From Apostichopus japonicus (Eukaryota > Echinodermata > Holothuroidea > Aspidochirotida > Stichopodidae): a stretch of DNA of 64,000 bases. The position numbers and the translations under genes are program-made. The first letter of the stretch is position 1, and each line of letters starts with the position of its first letter. The stretch is from positions 1,426,001 through 1,490,000 of the forward strand of contig NC_092568.1 of NCBI RefSeq assembly GCF_037975245.1. The letters run 5' to 3'. The notes below the pieces were generated by a model, which was given only the letters and a program-made list of their open reading frames with translations, had not been told where the DNA came from and did no database searches. This document shows positions 1 through 12,300 of the stretch, piece after piece.

Positions 1-1620
1 CCGTCCCCCGAGGTTTGTTGGTATGGGGTGATAGAGGGTGACGTCAGCTACCATGGGGACCCCAATGATACTGAGTTACAGATTTGATTTGTTAGCCAAA
101 AATCGTGTTGAAAAACCGTATTTAAACTGTAGATGATACTTTTCGTCGAGTTTGGGTGTTAATAACAATCTAAATGATACCGTCCCCCGAGGTTTGTTGG
201 TATGGGGTGATAGCTGGTGACGTCAGCTACGTTTTTGCTCAACGATGATACTGAGTTACAGATTTGATTTGTTAGCCAAAAATCGTGTTGAAAAACCGTA
301 TATAAACTGTAAATGCCACTTTGCGTCGAGTTTGGGTGTTAATAACACCATAAATGATACCGTCCCCCGAGGTTTGTTGGTATGGGGTGATAGAGGGTGA
401 CGTCAGCTACTTTGGGGACCCCAATGATACTGAGTTACAGATTTGATTTGTTAGCCAAAAGTCGTGTTGAAAAACCGTATTTAAACTGTAGATGATACTT
501 TTCGTCGAGTTTGGGTGTTAATAACACCCTAAATGATACCGTCCCCCGAGGTTTGTTGGTATGGGGTGATAGCTGGTGACGTCAGCTACCATGGGGACCC
601 CAATGATACTGAGTTACAGATTTGATTTGTTAGCCAAAAATCATGTTGAAAAACCGTATTTAAACTGTAGATGATACTTTTCGTCGAGTTTGGGTGTTAA
701 TAACACTCTAAATGATACCGTCCCCCGAGGTTTGTTGGTATGGGGTGATAGCTGGTGACGTCAGCTACGTTTTTGCTCCCCGATGATACTGAGTTACAGA
801 TTTGATTTGTTAGCCAAAAATCGTGTTGAAAATCCGTATATAAACTGTAAATGCCACTTTGCGTCGAGTTTGGGTGTTAATAACACCCTAAATGATACCG
901 TCCCCCGAGGTTTGTTGGTATAGGGTGATAGCTGGTGACGTCAGCTACCATGGGGACCCCAATGATACTGAGTTACAGATTTGATTTGTTAGCCAAAAAT
1001 CGTGTTGAAAATCCGTATATAAACTGTAAATGCCACTTTGCGTCGAGTTTGGGTGCTAATAACACCTTAAATGATACCGTCCCCCGAGGTTTGTTAGTAT
1101 GGGGTGATAGAGGGTGACGTCAGCTACTTTGGGGACCCCAATGATACTGAGTTACAGATTTGATTTGTTAGCCAAAAATCGTGTTGAAAAACCGTATTTA
1201 AACTGTAAATGAGACTTTGCGTCGAGTTTGGGTGTTAATAACACCCTAAAATGATACCGTCCCCCGAGGTTTGTTGGTATGGGGTGATAGAGGGTGACGT
1301 CAGCTACCATGGGGACCCCAATGATACTGAGTTACAGATTGGATTTGTTAGCCAAAAAATGTGTTCAAAAACCGTATTTAAACTGTAAGTGCGACTTTAC
1401 GTCGAGTTTGGGTGTTTTATAACACCCTAAATGATACCGTCCCCCGAGGTTTGTTGGTATGGGGTGATAGCTGGTGACGTCAGCTACGTTTTTGCTCCCC
1501 ATGATACTGAGTTACAGATTTTATTTGTTTGCCAGATGTGGTTTTGAATAACAGTATATATATGCTACGTTTTACTTTTAGTTGCCGAGTTAATTGTTAA
1601 TAACCCCCTGCCCGACATCG
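1..1620. repeat. Satellite array, about 180-bp monomer, 9 copies plus a decayed tenth
   Basis: Monomers begin with CCGTCCCCCGAGG at 1, 180, 360, 539, 718, 898, 1077, 1257 and 1437, so the period is 179-180 bp. A decayed tenth copy follows from about 1618. The array is cut by the window edge and probably continues to the left. Each of the nine good monomers has TGACGTCA (39-46 in the first), and most have a GGTGTT/AACACC inverted repeat. Monomers differ at one variable patch after the TGACGTCA: type A (ATGGGGACCCC) in copies 1, 4, 6, 8; type B (GTTTTTGCTC) in 2, 5, 9; type C (TTTGGGGACCCC) in 3, 7. Short open frames inside it are by-products of the repeat. Confidence 0.95.
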
Positions 1621-4600
1621 TCCCTCACGGTTGTTGACATAATTTGGTAGAGTGTAATGTCAGCTTTAACATTCACCCCACCCTTCTTCATGTTTCCCAT
1701 TAAGCTTTGTTTCCAAATGTATTATCTTTTACCCTAAACTTACGCTTTTCGCTGATATTCGGGGCAGGTCTGATATTTTAAGAGCTATAATTTTGCTTTA
1801 CCATGATAATGAGTTAGGCCATACCCTGACTTTGGGGATATTTTATACCCCGTTCCATAATTACGAGTTTGTCGGGTTTGAATCTCTTATAATAAATTAT
1901 TTAATGCATGGAACGTCCAAAAGCCTGTCTTTCCCTCCTAATTGCAATCGATTGAAAGCATTCGATCATTCAATTTGCTTTAAACACATCATTTTTGCCA
2001 CATGGCCCATTACGAAGGCCACTACACAACTCCGTAGTATCATTTGCACTTTCTAGCATTTTTTGGTCGCCCTTATTGGTCGCTCTTATTGTTCGCTACT
2101 ATTGGTCGCTCTTATTGTTCGCCAACTTCAGCCAGATCGTGAGTGATTGCATTGACCCTAACTGTGGCTGACCGAAATTCTATACCGTAGAAATGCTCGA
2201 GTTGAATTGCTATGGATTTCTCACAAAGTGGAGGCGCTATTGCTAATTTTTTTCTATGTAGCCCAGCGTTTCAGTGTGGCGCTTCTGGAGAGCTAAAAAT
2301 CTACTCTGTAGGGTGAGGCATTCTGGAGAAATAATTCCGGAAAATGTTCCGTGTTTTGGCCCTAATTTAGACCGAAAAAATGTACTTTTTGACATATTTT
2401 CTCCAAATATAGAGCCATCCCTCTACATATGCCTGTGAGGCTCCTGATTTGATTCCTTGTATGTCTTAGCTAGTTGTATGAAATAGGGGCAGTTGACTTG
2501 AAAGTTTTCACTGTTCTCAATACTTTTTTGAAAAAAAGGTCAAAACGACCGGTTTTTTGAATGTAAACAAATCTTTGAAGACAAAAAAAAAAAAAAGACC
2601 ATGTGACCCCCTCGGAAAAATTTTGTTTATTGATGCAGGCTGTCTTATGTGCAAAATAAAGCTATGGGAAGCTCTCTAGTGTATTCCTATCTCGAATAAT
2701 GATTCTCTAAAAACAAGGTTTTTCAATGGTCCACATTTGGACCACCAGAATTGGTTTGTGTTCCTTCTTTACAGCCTACTCAAGTAGGACTGTGGAACAT
2801 ATTCTGCCGAAATTGACTAGTCAAATGAAGTCACTTGGTTGGATGGCTATAGCCGTCTCGAAGCTTCAACTGGTGCCTGTAAAGTACATCAATTGGGCAA
2901 TACTAGCATCAACCTAAATGCATTCTGGTTGGGTCAAAGGTTAACATCTATCAGGGACACAACCACAATATTTGAACAAGGGATGGGACTGGGGGATATT
3001 CCAAGAGAGGGGTCTAAAGGTAGAGGTGGTCCGTCACCTTTCAGAAATTTTGGCAAATTGGAGGGTGCTTAGACTCAAAATGGTGCTTTATTTTTTATTC
3101 TTTATCTTGAAATTATGTTGAAGAATTTTTTGACTGTTTAGGTTGTACCACATATACATGTTATATATTTATGTGCTGTACACTAAGTATGGCTGTCAGT
3201 GGAAGGAGGGGGAGGGGAGGGTGAAGGGTGTGTGATTTCCCTGATGTTTTATTGCATGGGTGAGGAGGAGGGGCTAAAGCCCCTCAGAAGTATATGTGGT
3301 TGTGCCCCATGCCGCTATATAGCCCATTGGCATATTCCAGCAGAGCATAACACAGCATGAAAACAAGGTATACTAAGTAACGAAAAAGAAAATTTAACAA
3401 AACAAAAATGAATTAAACAAAAAGAAAAGGAAAGAAGAATCATTAAAATGATGATAAGTCCTAACTATATTTTATTATGTTACAGGTTCATATTACAAGA
3501 ACAGGTAGAAAACACAAGCTACAAGAATACAAATGTCTTGCCAAATTTTAAACCACCCAATCTAACTTTCTCCTCCCTCAAATATTTAAATTTTTGTTCT
3601 ATCTGACATGGAAGGGGGAAAAAAATAAGAAAAATGATAGAAAACAAAATCAAACAGTGGGAAAAAAGGCAGAAGAAAGAACTACTGTACAAGACAATAA
3701 AGAATAAAGAGAATCAAGTTTGCACGTTAGTAGTCTTTACAGTCAGCCGAGATGGAGAGATGAAGAATCTGAGAGAGAGAGACAGAGGCGAGAGCATGAA
3801 ATCAAAGTAACGTCACCTTGCATTTGTCGTCAAGTATAAAAACCACTGACTGAGGTAATAAATGTGATGGTGCAATCTGTTAAAATTCGAGATTTCATTT
3901 TTGCTCGGGATTCTTCAAATCAACATCTTCCTTCCTGACAAATATTGTGTGCTATACTGCTATTGTAACAAATATTTTCCTATTTAAAAAAAAATAAAAA
4001 TATATTAATAGATATTTTGAAAGTTTCATTAAATTAAGGTACAATGAAGAACATGTCAATGAAGATATTGACATAATGGAAGTCAGAGATATGGCCATAA
4101 ATCGGCTGTGGGTAAACATTTGAAAAAGTTTATTTGGTTTGTCAAAACGTGGTCACTCTCCCATCATAAAATCCTGCATAGTCACTAGCAGGGTTCAAAT
4201 TAGTTAATATTTTCTTTTACCAACAATTTTGAGTTTTCACACTCTTATCAGTTTAGAGCAACAAATATTTAATCAAGATGTACTGTTGTTTTCATTAATT
4301 TTTTTTTTATATATATATATATAATCAAAATTGACAAAAAATAATGGATACACATTAGAACAATACCGATGAATTAAAGTGATTAATTTAAACCTGATAA
4401 TTATAAACAAGGCTTCCTTTTGTTTTTTTAGTGTGAAGTGCAGCATACAAATCATGTGTGGAGATAGGACTTGCATGATGTATCATAATTGTTTGTGTAA
4501 CACAATCGCCATGCATATTCATAAAATGAACTTTGACATGGTTATTACCATATTTATGGGTATTACAATATTTGGAATGCTTAGAAGCAGATCAAAGAGA

Positions 4601-5869
4601 GTAAATCAACACAGCAAAATCATAAAAAAAAAATTAAAAAAAAAAAGAGAAAAAGATATGTAGACGATTCACCAGAAGTTTATCAAATGCAGCATTATGT
4701 AAAGACTATTTAAGTGGTATCACATGGTTTATCAGATATGAAATAACAGAAAAACCAAATCAGACCTTAGTCACTTTTGATGACGACAAAAATCAACTTT
4801 TCCCTTTAAAATGAGACAAGTAGACCAATCTATCATTGATGCATTCAAAACAGATTTTTCTTTTTTTAACCTGAATGATTACTGTCTGCAAACTTTACCG
4901 TAGACAGATTGGATACGAGAGGAGGAAGAAGAAGAAGATGACAGTTTTGTCTCGATATATTGATAGTTCTATGAATAAAGAAAGAAATATTGGAAGAAAG
5001 GAAAGAGAACAAAAGGGAGGAAAAAGTCGAGCGCGGTCACCGTTTCTGATTTGCAAATATTGCAAATATGCATAAACTGTCAGACCTGCTTACTAAACGA
5101 ACAAAAGATGATCACATTCACACCCATTTGCTTCCTAAAAATTCTATATTTTGTGAGCATGTTATTATATGATTTGGGCTTCAAATTTGGCCTCTAAGTT
5201 AACACACAAATGAAATATACATTTATGAACTTACAGTACCTTACCCTTTCCTATTTATTTTTGTGTTTACCATGAGGCCGCCATCATGACCTACGTACTG
5301 AACTTTAGCAACATTTGTCGAAGAGCCTTGACATCAAAAACTAGTTTATCACCTTACAAACATATAAACCACATGCAAATCCCTATCAACTTCAATCGTC
5401 TAGCATACTACCCTTACTGTTAAATAAGTAATCCAAAATCAGGGCTATTTTGACCAACTGTCCACTCTCTATATCACACATAACCTGCAGAGAAGATCAC
5501 AAATAGAATTGATCAGCTACTGCAAAACAGTTTTCCAGAAAACTTATTCCATCTTTCATGACAAAAAAAGTTCGCCTGTTGGTTCAGCATGTCAAATCTG
5601 TACACATTTTTTATAGGTAAAGCTGGAACCATGAAAAGGAACTCATAAATGGTTAAATGAAAACACTGAAAAGAATCTTGTATATCGAACAAAAACATGA
5701 CTGACATTGGTTCTCATCTGATGTTAACACTTGACAAACCATAAACTGTTGTATAGTTGTTAACATTTCAATAAGCTTGCCAAACAACATCCAGTATATA
5801 TATTTATATATATACACTCCGTGCTCCTACAGCAGCAAGCTCAACACCCCAGTTCTAACCGCTATCTTT
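1621..5869. other. Gene-free AT-rich stretch
   Basis: No exon or known gene was recognised on either strand. It holds a short tandem repeat at 2064-2125, a purine-rich patch near 3195-3230, GA-rich DNA near 3755-3800, a TA microsatellite near 4308-4324 and A-rich tracts near 4620-4660. The open frames here are short, in low-complexity sequence, and resemble no family I know. The part nearest MAX could be its 3' flank. Confidence 0.6.
2064..2125. repeat. Short tandem repeat, about 13-17 bp unit
   Basis: TTATTGGTCGCTC-like units (TTGGTCGC / TTGTTCGC variants) are repeated about five times in a row. Only the repeat pattern is visible; no function is suggested. Confidence 0.7.
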
Positions 5870-6090
5870 ATCAAAGGACACCCCAGATCTAAATGCTCTC
5901 ACTATCAAAGGACACACCAGATCTAAACAGTATCAAAGGACACACCGTATGTTAACACTATCAGTAGCCAAGGATACATTCAACTTTAACACTCTCAGCA
6001 TCAAAGGACACCCCAGATCTAAACCTTATCTTATCAAAGGACACACCCGGATCTAAACTCTCTCGGTATAAAAGGACACCCCTGGATCTA
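5868..6090. repeat. Degenerate tandem repeat, about 30-35 bp unit
   Basis: The motif TATCAAAGGACACMCC followed by AGATCTAAAC recurs about seven times with variable spacing. Some units have lost the AGATCT half. It lies in gene-free DNA downstream of MAX. Confidence 0.75.
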
Positions 6091-7480
6091 AACATGAAGC
6101 CTCTTCATTTATATTTGTACCATGTATTGGTCAATACTAGGCGATGTAAAGCAAAAAACTGTTTGAGTGATCTGAAATAGTGCAGAATATTGTCTAAACA
6201 TGAAGCGTTTTAATTCCCGAGGAGTGTGATCGCTTGAATGATTAGGTGCATATTGCAGCCTAAACAAACGGCTGTTACACCAAGCCTATACTTTCAAAAC
6301 CATCATATCAATAATTCTACACAACTTGTTCATAGCTTCTTGAACGGAGTAGTTTTGTTCATCACATACCCTTTACGACAATATCGTTACTTCTTGTCAC
6401 ATTCCAGCAAGCGTTCTAGATATACAATGGAAAGACACGATAAACACCACCCACTATGGTGTCATATTCAGTAGGGACACACGTCAGTGGGTTCAATCCA
6501 GATGCCAAGGGGAACAGGGCCTTATCGATCAGGACTAATCGATCCATCACAAACCTTCTATAACCCAACTGGTAAATAACCTTCAACGGTCCTCCTTACT
6601 TGATCAATCATATTGATAGATATTCAAATATTGATCAATCTTAAAAGAACTCTTAACTGCATTGATCATTTATCTGCTGCAAAACTGAACAGCTGACTTT
6701 GTTTTTCCATCAATCTTTCATAGATTCTAACAACTTGTTAAAGGATTTCAGATCTCAGTTTAATACCTCGAATGCCTAATCGTCGATTTAACTCCGTAAA
6801 AGTTTTCTTTCCTGTTCATAGAAGTACACTTCAACAATGTCACATTTTAGTGAAAACTGTCACCAGTTTTGATTAGTACCATGGAATCTTGGCATCTTAT
6901 TCAGGTTTCCCTGACTGCTAAAGCAAAGTGACATGATTGTACTCTCAATAAAGTGCAGAAACACCAATTTTGGACTTTCTCAACTCGAATAATTGAACAA
7001 GTGACAAATATGAAAATGAAGTTTTCCCTTCATTCTTGTTCTAATAACTGAAGAGCACATCTATGGGCAGGCAACTGTGGCAGGCAATATTTGCCATTGG
7101 TGGGGGGGGGAGAGGAGGGGGGACACATGTCAAGATATGTTTGCACATTTCATGATGAGCGGGGGAAGGTGACAGGTTCAAAAAACTAAATCTCTTTAAG
7201 GCTTAAATGAGGGGGGGGCAAGAAACAATCAATTTTATTCAGAAGAGATTATACCGTGGCAATCAAGCTATTATACTGAATTCTTACACTAGGGCCGGAA
7301 TGTTTTTGGTAACTGGCAAGTGAAAGTTTACTACTAAAAATACAGACTGTATTTTAAAAGAAAAGGGGGGGGGGGGCATTACTTAGGTATAAAAGTTAAA
7401 ATATCATATTAAAAAACTCATTGCTTGCTTGTTATTTGAATTGTTTTTTCACAATCAGAATAAAGGACATGTTAAAATTA
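6091..7480. other. Gene-free stretch downstream of MAX
   Basis: Nothing recognisable as a gene on either strand. There are G-runs near 7094-7121, 7210 and 7364-7375. The open frames are short and repeat-like or low complexity. Confidence 0.5.
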
Positions 7481-8259
7481 CAATCGTCATTATATCTTTA
7501 ATGATAGAGATGCTATGAAAGAATGACAAAAGTCAAAGGGTCGGTACCAGTCCAAGTAGCACTACGGCCACCACACATTGGACCCGAAACCAGTCCAGGT
7601 AGCACTACGGCCACCGCACATTGGACCCAGTACCAGTCCAGGTAGCACTACGGCCACCACACATTGGACCCGGTACCAGTCCAGGTAGCACTAGGGCCAC
7701 CACACACTGGACCCGGTACCAGTCCAGCTAGCACTACGGCCACCGCACATTGGACCCGGTACCAGTCCAGGTAGCACTACGGCCACCGCACATTGGACCC
7801 GGTACCAGTCCAGGTAGCACTACGGCCACCGCACATTGGACCTGGTACCAGTCCAGGTAGCACTACGGCCACCACACATTGGACCCGGTACCAGTCCAGG
7901 TAGCACTACGGCCACCGCACATTGGACCCGGTAAAGTAGCACTACGGCCACCGCACATTGGACCCGGTAAAGTAGCACTACGGCCACCGCACATTGGACC
8001 CGGTACCAGTCCAGGTAGCACTACGGCCACCACACGTTGGACCCGGTACCAGTCCAGGTAGCACTACGGCCACCACACGTTGGACCCGGTACCAGTCCAG
8101 GTAGCACTACGGCCACCACACATTGGACCCTGTACCAGTCCAGTACCAGTCTTTAACTTTTGATATCTATAAAACGTATATCCTGAGCATTTTATTAATT
8201 TTTCTGAGTACTTCATTGATAGCATCTCTATCATATATTAACAGTTAAGATGATGATTG
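7481..8259. mobile_element. Inverted-repeat element enclosing a minisatellite (MITE-like)
   Basis: The left end has ATGATAGAGATGCTAT at 7501-7516, and its exact inverse occurs in the right end near 8218-8234. The match extends outward (CAATCGTCAT at 7481; ATGATGATTG at 8250-8259) and inward (CAAAAGTCAAAG against CTTTAACTTTTG at about 8152-8163). The interior is almost wholly the 43-bp minisatellite. The layout resembles miniature DNA elements with a repetitive core, known from marine invertebrates. No transposase is present and I could not fix a target duplication, so the outer limits are approximate. Confidence 0.6.
7543..8148. repeat. 43-bp minisatellite, about 14 copies
   Basis: The unit reads GGTACCAGTCCAGGTAGCAC followed by TACGGCCACCGCACATTGGACCC, with few substitutions between copies, so the array is young or homogenised. 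Two units near 7929-7995 lack about 9 bp (GGTAAAGTAGCAC junction). The GC content is clearly above that of the surroundings. A 60-codon open frame in it just mirrors the repeat and is not proposed as a gene. Confidence 0.93.
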
Positions 8260-9062
8260 CAGATGTATCTCCTCAAAGTTTTTAGATGACTATGTAAACT
8301 AAAATAAGTTTCATATCAGGAGAAATTAATAGTCCTCTGCATTAGATGAATCATAATTTAAAGAAAAAACAAAAAAAATTATATATATTTTAAGTTAACA
8401 TAACTTATCAAACTTCACCATTTAAATCGATTAAACTTGCTTCTATTCAAATTGTACAAAAAAAAGACTTGCAAGTCGCTTTCCGGTCTCACTTGGGGGG
8501 ATCAGATGGTCGGGAGACAGCCAGAGCAACACGACACATAATAAAAATAAAATTAGATGAAGGATAAATTAGAGGATGCAAGAGGAGATGCAGATAAAGC
8601 CGTAGGAGAATATTTGGTGGTAGCATTGGGCCAATGGAAATTGAGCATTCATTTGTGGCATGGTGATAAACAAACCTTCGAAGTTGGTTACGTTTCGAAA
8701 GTACTCGGTATTATTCACTTTGAATGCATTGAATGCATTTTGTTATCTCCTCTTTGAATCTATTCCACAGACCTGCTCCTCAAAGTACAAAATTCCTCAC
8801 GGATAACTTAACATTCCAATCAATTCGAACCTCAAAATGACAAAACAATATTCACAACAGAAAAAAAACAACGAGAACAAACAAACAAATGAAAGAAACA
8901 AAAAAAAACAACAACAACACACAGGTACACCCACACACTTTGTATACAAAAAAAAAAAAATTGGGTGATGAAAACACATATTTCGTGACCAACTGGAGAG
9001 TGTTAGCATACAAACGGTTAACAAACTATGTCTGACCGTCCTAGTCAGTGTGTGATTCTTCA
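8260..9062. other. Downstream flank of MAX, probably 3' UTR in part
   Basis: This lies directly after the MAX stop codon (MAX is on the minus strand). It is AT-rich, with A-runs and ACA repeats near 8870-8960. I see no other gene. A TTTATT (AATAAA on the minus strand) occurs at 8191-8196, but the true poly(A) site cannot be fixed. Confidence 0.4.
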
Positions 9063-9316
9063 TCATTCATGTCCAGATTGTGTTTGACCTATGGTTTCGA
9101 CTGACCCCTCTGTACCCGCCAGAATGGTGTTTGGTTGATCTTGTTGTGCATTGTCTGTCTTGAGCCTCTTGGTCTGCGGTCCGTCTGATGAATCCGATTC
9201 GGAATCTGACCCCCCATCGAAGGCGGACACCGTTGAACCTTTGGGATTTTTGACTAGCTGTGTGGTTTCCAATTCGTTGCCACCCGGAACGGATGCAGTC
9301 TTCTCCAACAGTCGAA
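9063..9316 (-). CDS. MAX: MAX terminal coding exon (end of zipper, C-terminal tail, NLS)
   Basis: Begins after the acceptor TTTGTATCTCTTCAG and completes the Ile91 codon, then RLLEKTASV. It carries the Ser/Asp-rich block and the PQTKRLK nuclear signal and ends at a stop at 9063-9065. It is 84 codons including the shared Ile. Confidence 0.92.
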
Positions 9317-12300
9317 CTGAAGAGATACAAAGTAGGATAAGACGGTAAAACTTAGACAATACCTACTGAGGAGAGCTCCTTCAAGTTTGGAGTGTTGTAA
9401 AGAGAGGCCAGAAAATAAGGTTATTATTCCTCATCCCTATTATTGAGAAAAGAAAAAGAAAATCAAAAACTACCTAACGCTTGATTTGGCCTTGGCACCC
9501 GAAGGAGACTTTGTTGGCCGCCAAATAAACCTTTGATGCCATCAAAGTATGAAGCAAAGTCAAGCTTCTTCAAAGAGACCACAGCCAATGGTTTGTAAAA
9601 TGAAACCCTTTGTTCCAAAGAAAGCTCCTTTCACATTTTGGGGCACAGTTATAGAGAGCAGTAAAAAACTACTCCACATCGCCTTTATTGAGCAGAATCA
9701 AATATTCTGTTCCTAAATCTAGCTCCTGCTACCTGAAAGTACAGTTACTTACTTTGCCAGATACCATAAACCACTGGCTCCTTCAAAGTATGAAATTTGC
9801 AAATGTTTGCCCCGCTGTAAAATTAAATGTAACCTTGCAGTAATTCAAGGTGCCATCAACTGCAAAAATCATTTTTTGTAAGAAAGTTACCCTTCTCATC
9901 TGGGGTGGAATGATTTGTGCAAAGTAAGGAAAAGAAAGACATTTTCAGCTATAAAACTAGTTTACCATATATCTTGACAGTGCATTGCTGTTTTGCCAGA
10001 TACATTAGGCCGGGTGTCAAAGGTTAACATCCCTGCAGCCAAGCTGTATGGACATTACCTTTTACAAATGCTTCATAGTTCACAATAAAGAGTAAAGTCC
10101 CACCCCCCCTCCCCCATCTGTCACTCCACTTCTGATAGCTCTCTTCTACCCTTTTTTCTCCACACCTTTCTGTCTTTGTCCTTCTCTAGTTTATTCCCTA
10201 CCTCATTCCCTTAATCCTCTCTTTGTCCCTCTACTGTTTATCTCTTATCTCTCCTCTTCCCCTGTTGGTTTCTTTCTTTCTTCTCTCCATCCCTTGTCTA
10301 CTAATCAACTTATATCCATCTCTGTGTGTTCACAATGCTAATTAACCTGTCTGTATTCTGTGCGTGTGTTTGTCCCTTCTGTTACTGTTACTTGTCATTA
10401 AGCCTCTAAGGAAGATCCTGTTAAAATCGAAACGTCCCAACGTAATTTTACTCATAAAGAGCAAAGACACGGCTAGCTTGCAGAGATATAGTGATTGAGG
10501 AATTGGGATTCCATAGAATTGTTTGATGGTTGGATTTTGCAGCTGTTGCAGCTTTTCATTTTGACAGAGTGCCTAAGTAGAATTCCCTGATGGGAACCAT
10601 TACAAATTAACATCTTCCCGATAAAACAAGACATCAAGCATTAATGCAGTTTTCAGGTGGGAATACAGAGAAAAGGAGGGAAATCAATTTCTGCAACAGA
10701 AATAACTGTTCAACATTGGAGACTGTCATCGCGATCCCATCCAACCCATACCACTGTATCAAACACATTTCTTTCTAAGCTATCTTTTGTTTCAACCGTC
10801 AAACTGTTTGAACACAAAACCACGAACGTCAAACAAAATAGAAACATTTAACTCTTACAGTCCCACTCTATTATCAATATTGATAATTCTCCAACAAATC
10901 CACAGAGTCTGTTTTACGATCACTTGTCTAGATATTGCAAAATACGCAATAGGTTCCAATCCAATTTAATCTTGAAGAAGAACCATAAAATATTTGATAA
11001 ATCTAACCTACTCTAGTGTATCATTGGCACAAAAGTACCCTATGTTCACTCCTTGATGGTGTGGTACTTTACTAGAAAACCCCTAAGGACAATCTTCTCA
11101 GCCGCATAGTTGATAAATAATTAACAGAAACCACTAACATTGTGTATTCATCTCCAAGAGTAGGGGAACGCTTCTCTTTCATCTAGTACTTGTCCTACTG
11201 TTCTTGATTGCTCTTTTAATGAGTGGTTGAAATTTTTGAAAAAAACATTTATTGCAAGGCTCTATCAAACTGTGTCGGTCTCGAAATAGAGAAACCCAAA
11301 TTTTGATGAATATCTGGAGTTGGTTTTTAATAAGCTTTGAACCTTCTTAACAGTAAATGATGAGCTGATGACACATTTTTCTAACTGGTCGTTCCAGTCT
11401 TAATGTTCTCGTGCGGGACATACTCCTAAGATTTATCTTCACTCGGCTTCATCTTGTGTGATGTAACTCGACAGAGCAGTGATGCCGATTGGCAAAGCTG
11501 ATATTGTGTATGTTACATGCAATGGTGTCTCAATTCATGAGGGTCATAGGCTCAATAAGAAATGTCCCACCCCTCCCCCCCCTGCCATCCAAGCTATAGA
11601 TTGTTTCTTTGAGATATAAATTTGTCCATCCAAATCCAATAAATTCTCAAAATGGACACACTTGAAGCACCTTCCAACACTATCATCATTACAACACACA
11701 GTTTCCATTTCCAATGTGATGCAATGAAAGATTTTAACAGATATATGTGGCCTTATTTCTTCCTCCCTCTCCAAGCAAAACTTTTACTTGTTTTATTGTG
11801 TAAATTACAGCAACTTGCCCCAATATCCTAACGCAAGAGGCTGACCCATTCTATCAAACATGTTTACCTAATCCCATCACCTTCCACCACCCCTACCCCT
11901 ACCCCTCCCTAGGATCATGAAACTACAGCACCCCCATCCAATTCTACCTATGCAGCTAATGAGTTCTGTAAAACACATATGCTCAAGGGCTTGATTTAAC
12001 CCATTTGCACAGATGGTAAATTGAGGATGGTGTCCCTACCAGTTGCTTGCCCTTAACGAGTCATCAATTGTCAACAGACAGTTGCCGTTGGTACCCGCAT
12101 ATTCATCTCTATCATTTACAGGCTCAAAGTTAGTCCCAAACTGCAGCAATATTTTTAGCAGGATGCTGGTATTTAATATGTTGCTACAGTTGCTGGTTGC
12201 ATAGTCTTACAAATGATCTGGTGAACCAATTCTGTTTCTCTGTTGTCATATCTGTATCTGTTTTCTCTCACTCTCCCAAAAAAAAAGGCCTTGGTGCCCT

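Noticed and set aside
7879-8061. Repetitive proline/histidine-rich open frame
   Set aside because: It is a direct by-product of the 43-bp minisatellite, which is open in this frame only over some units.
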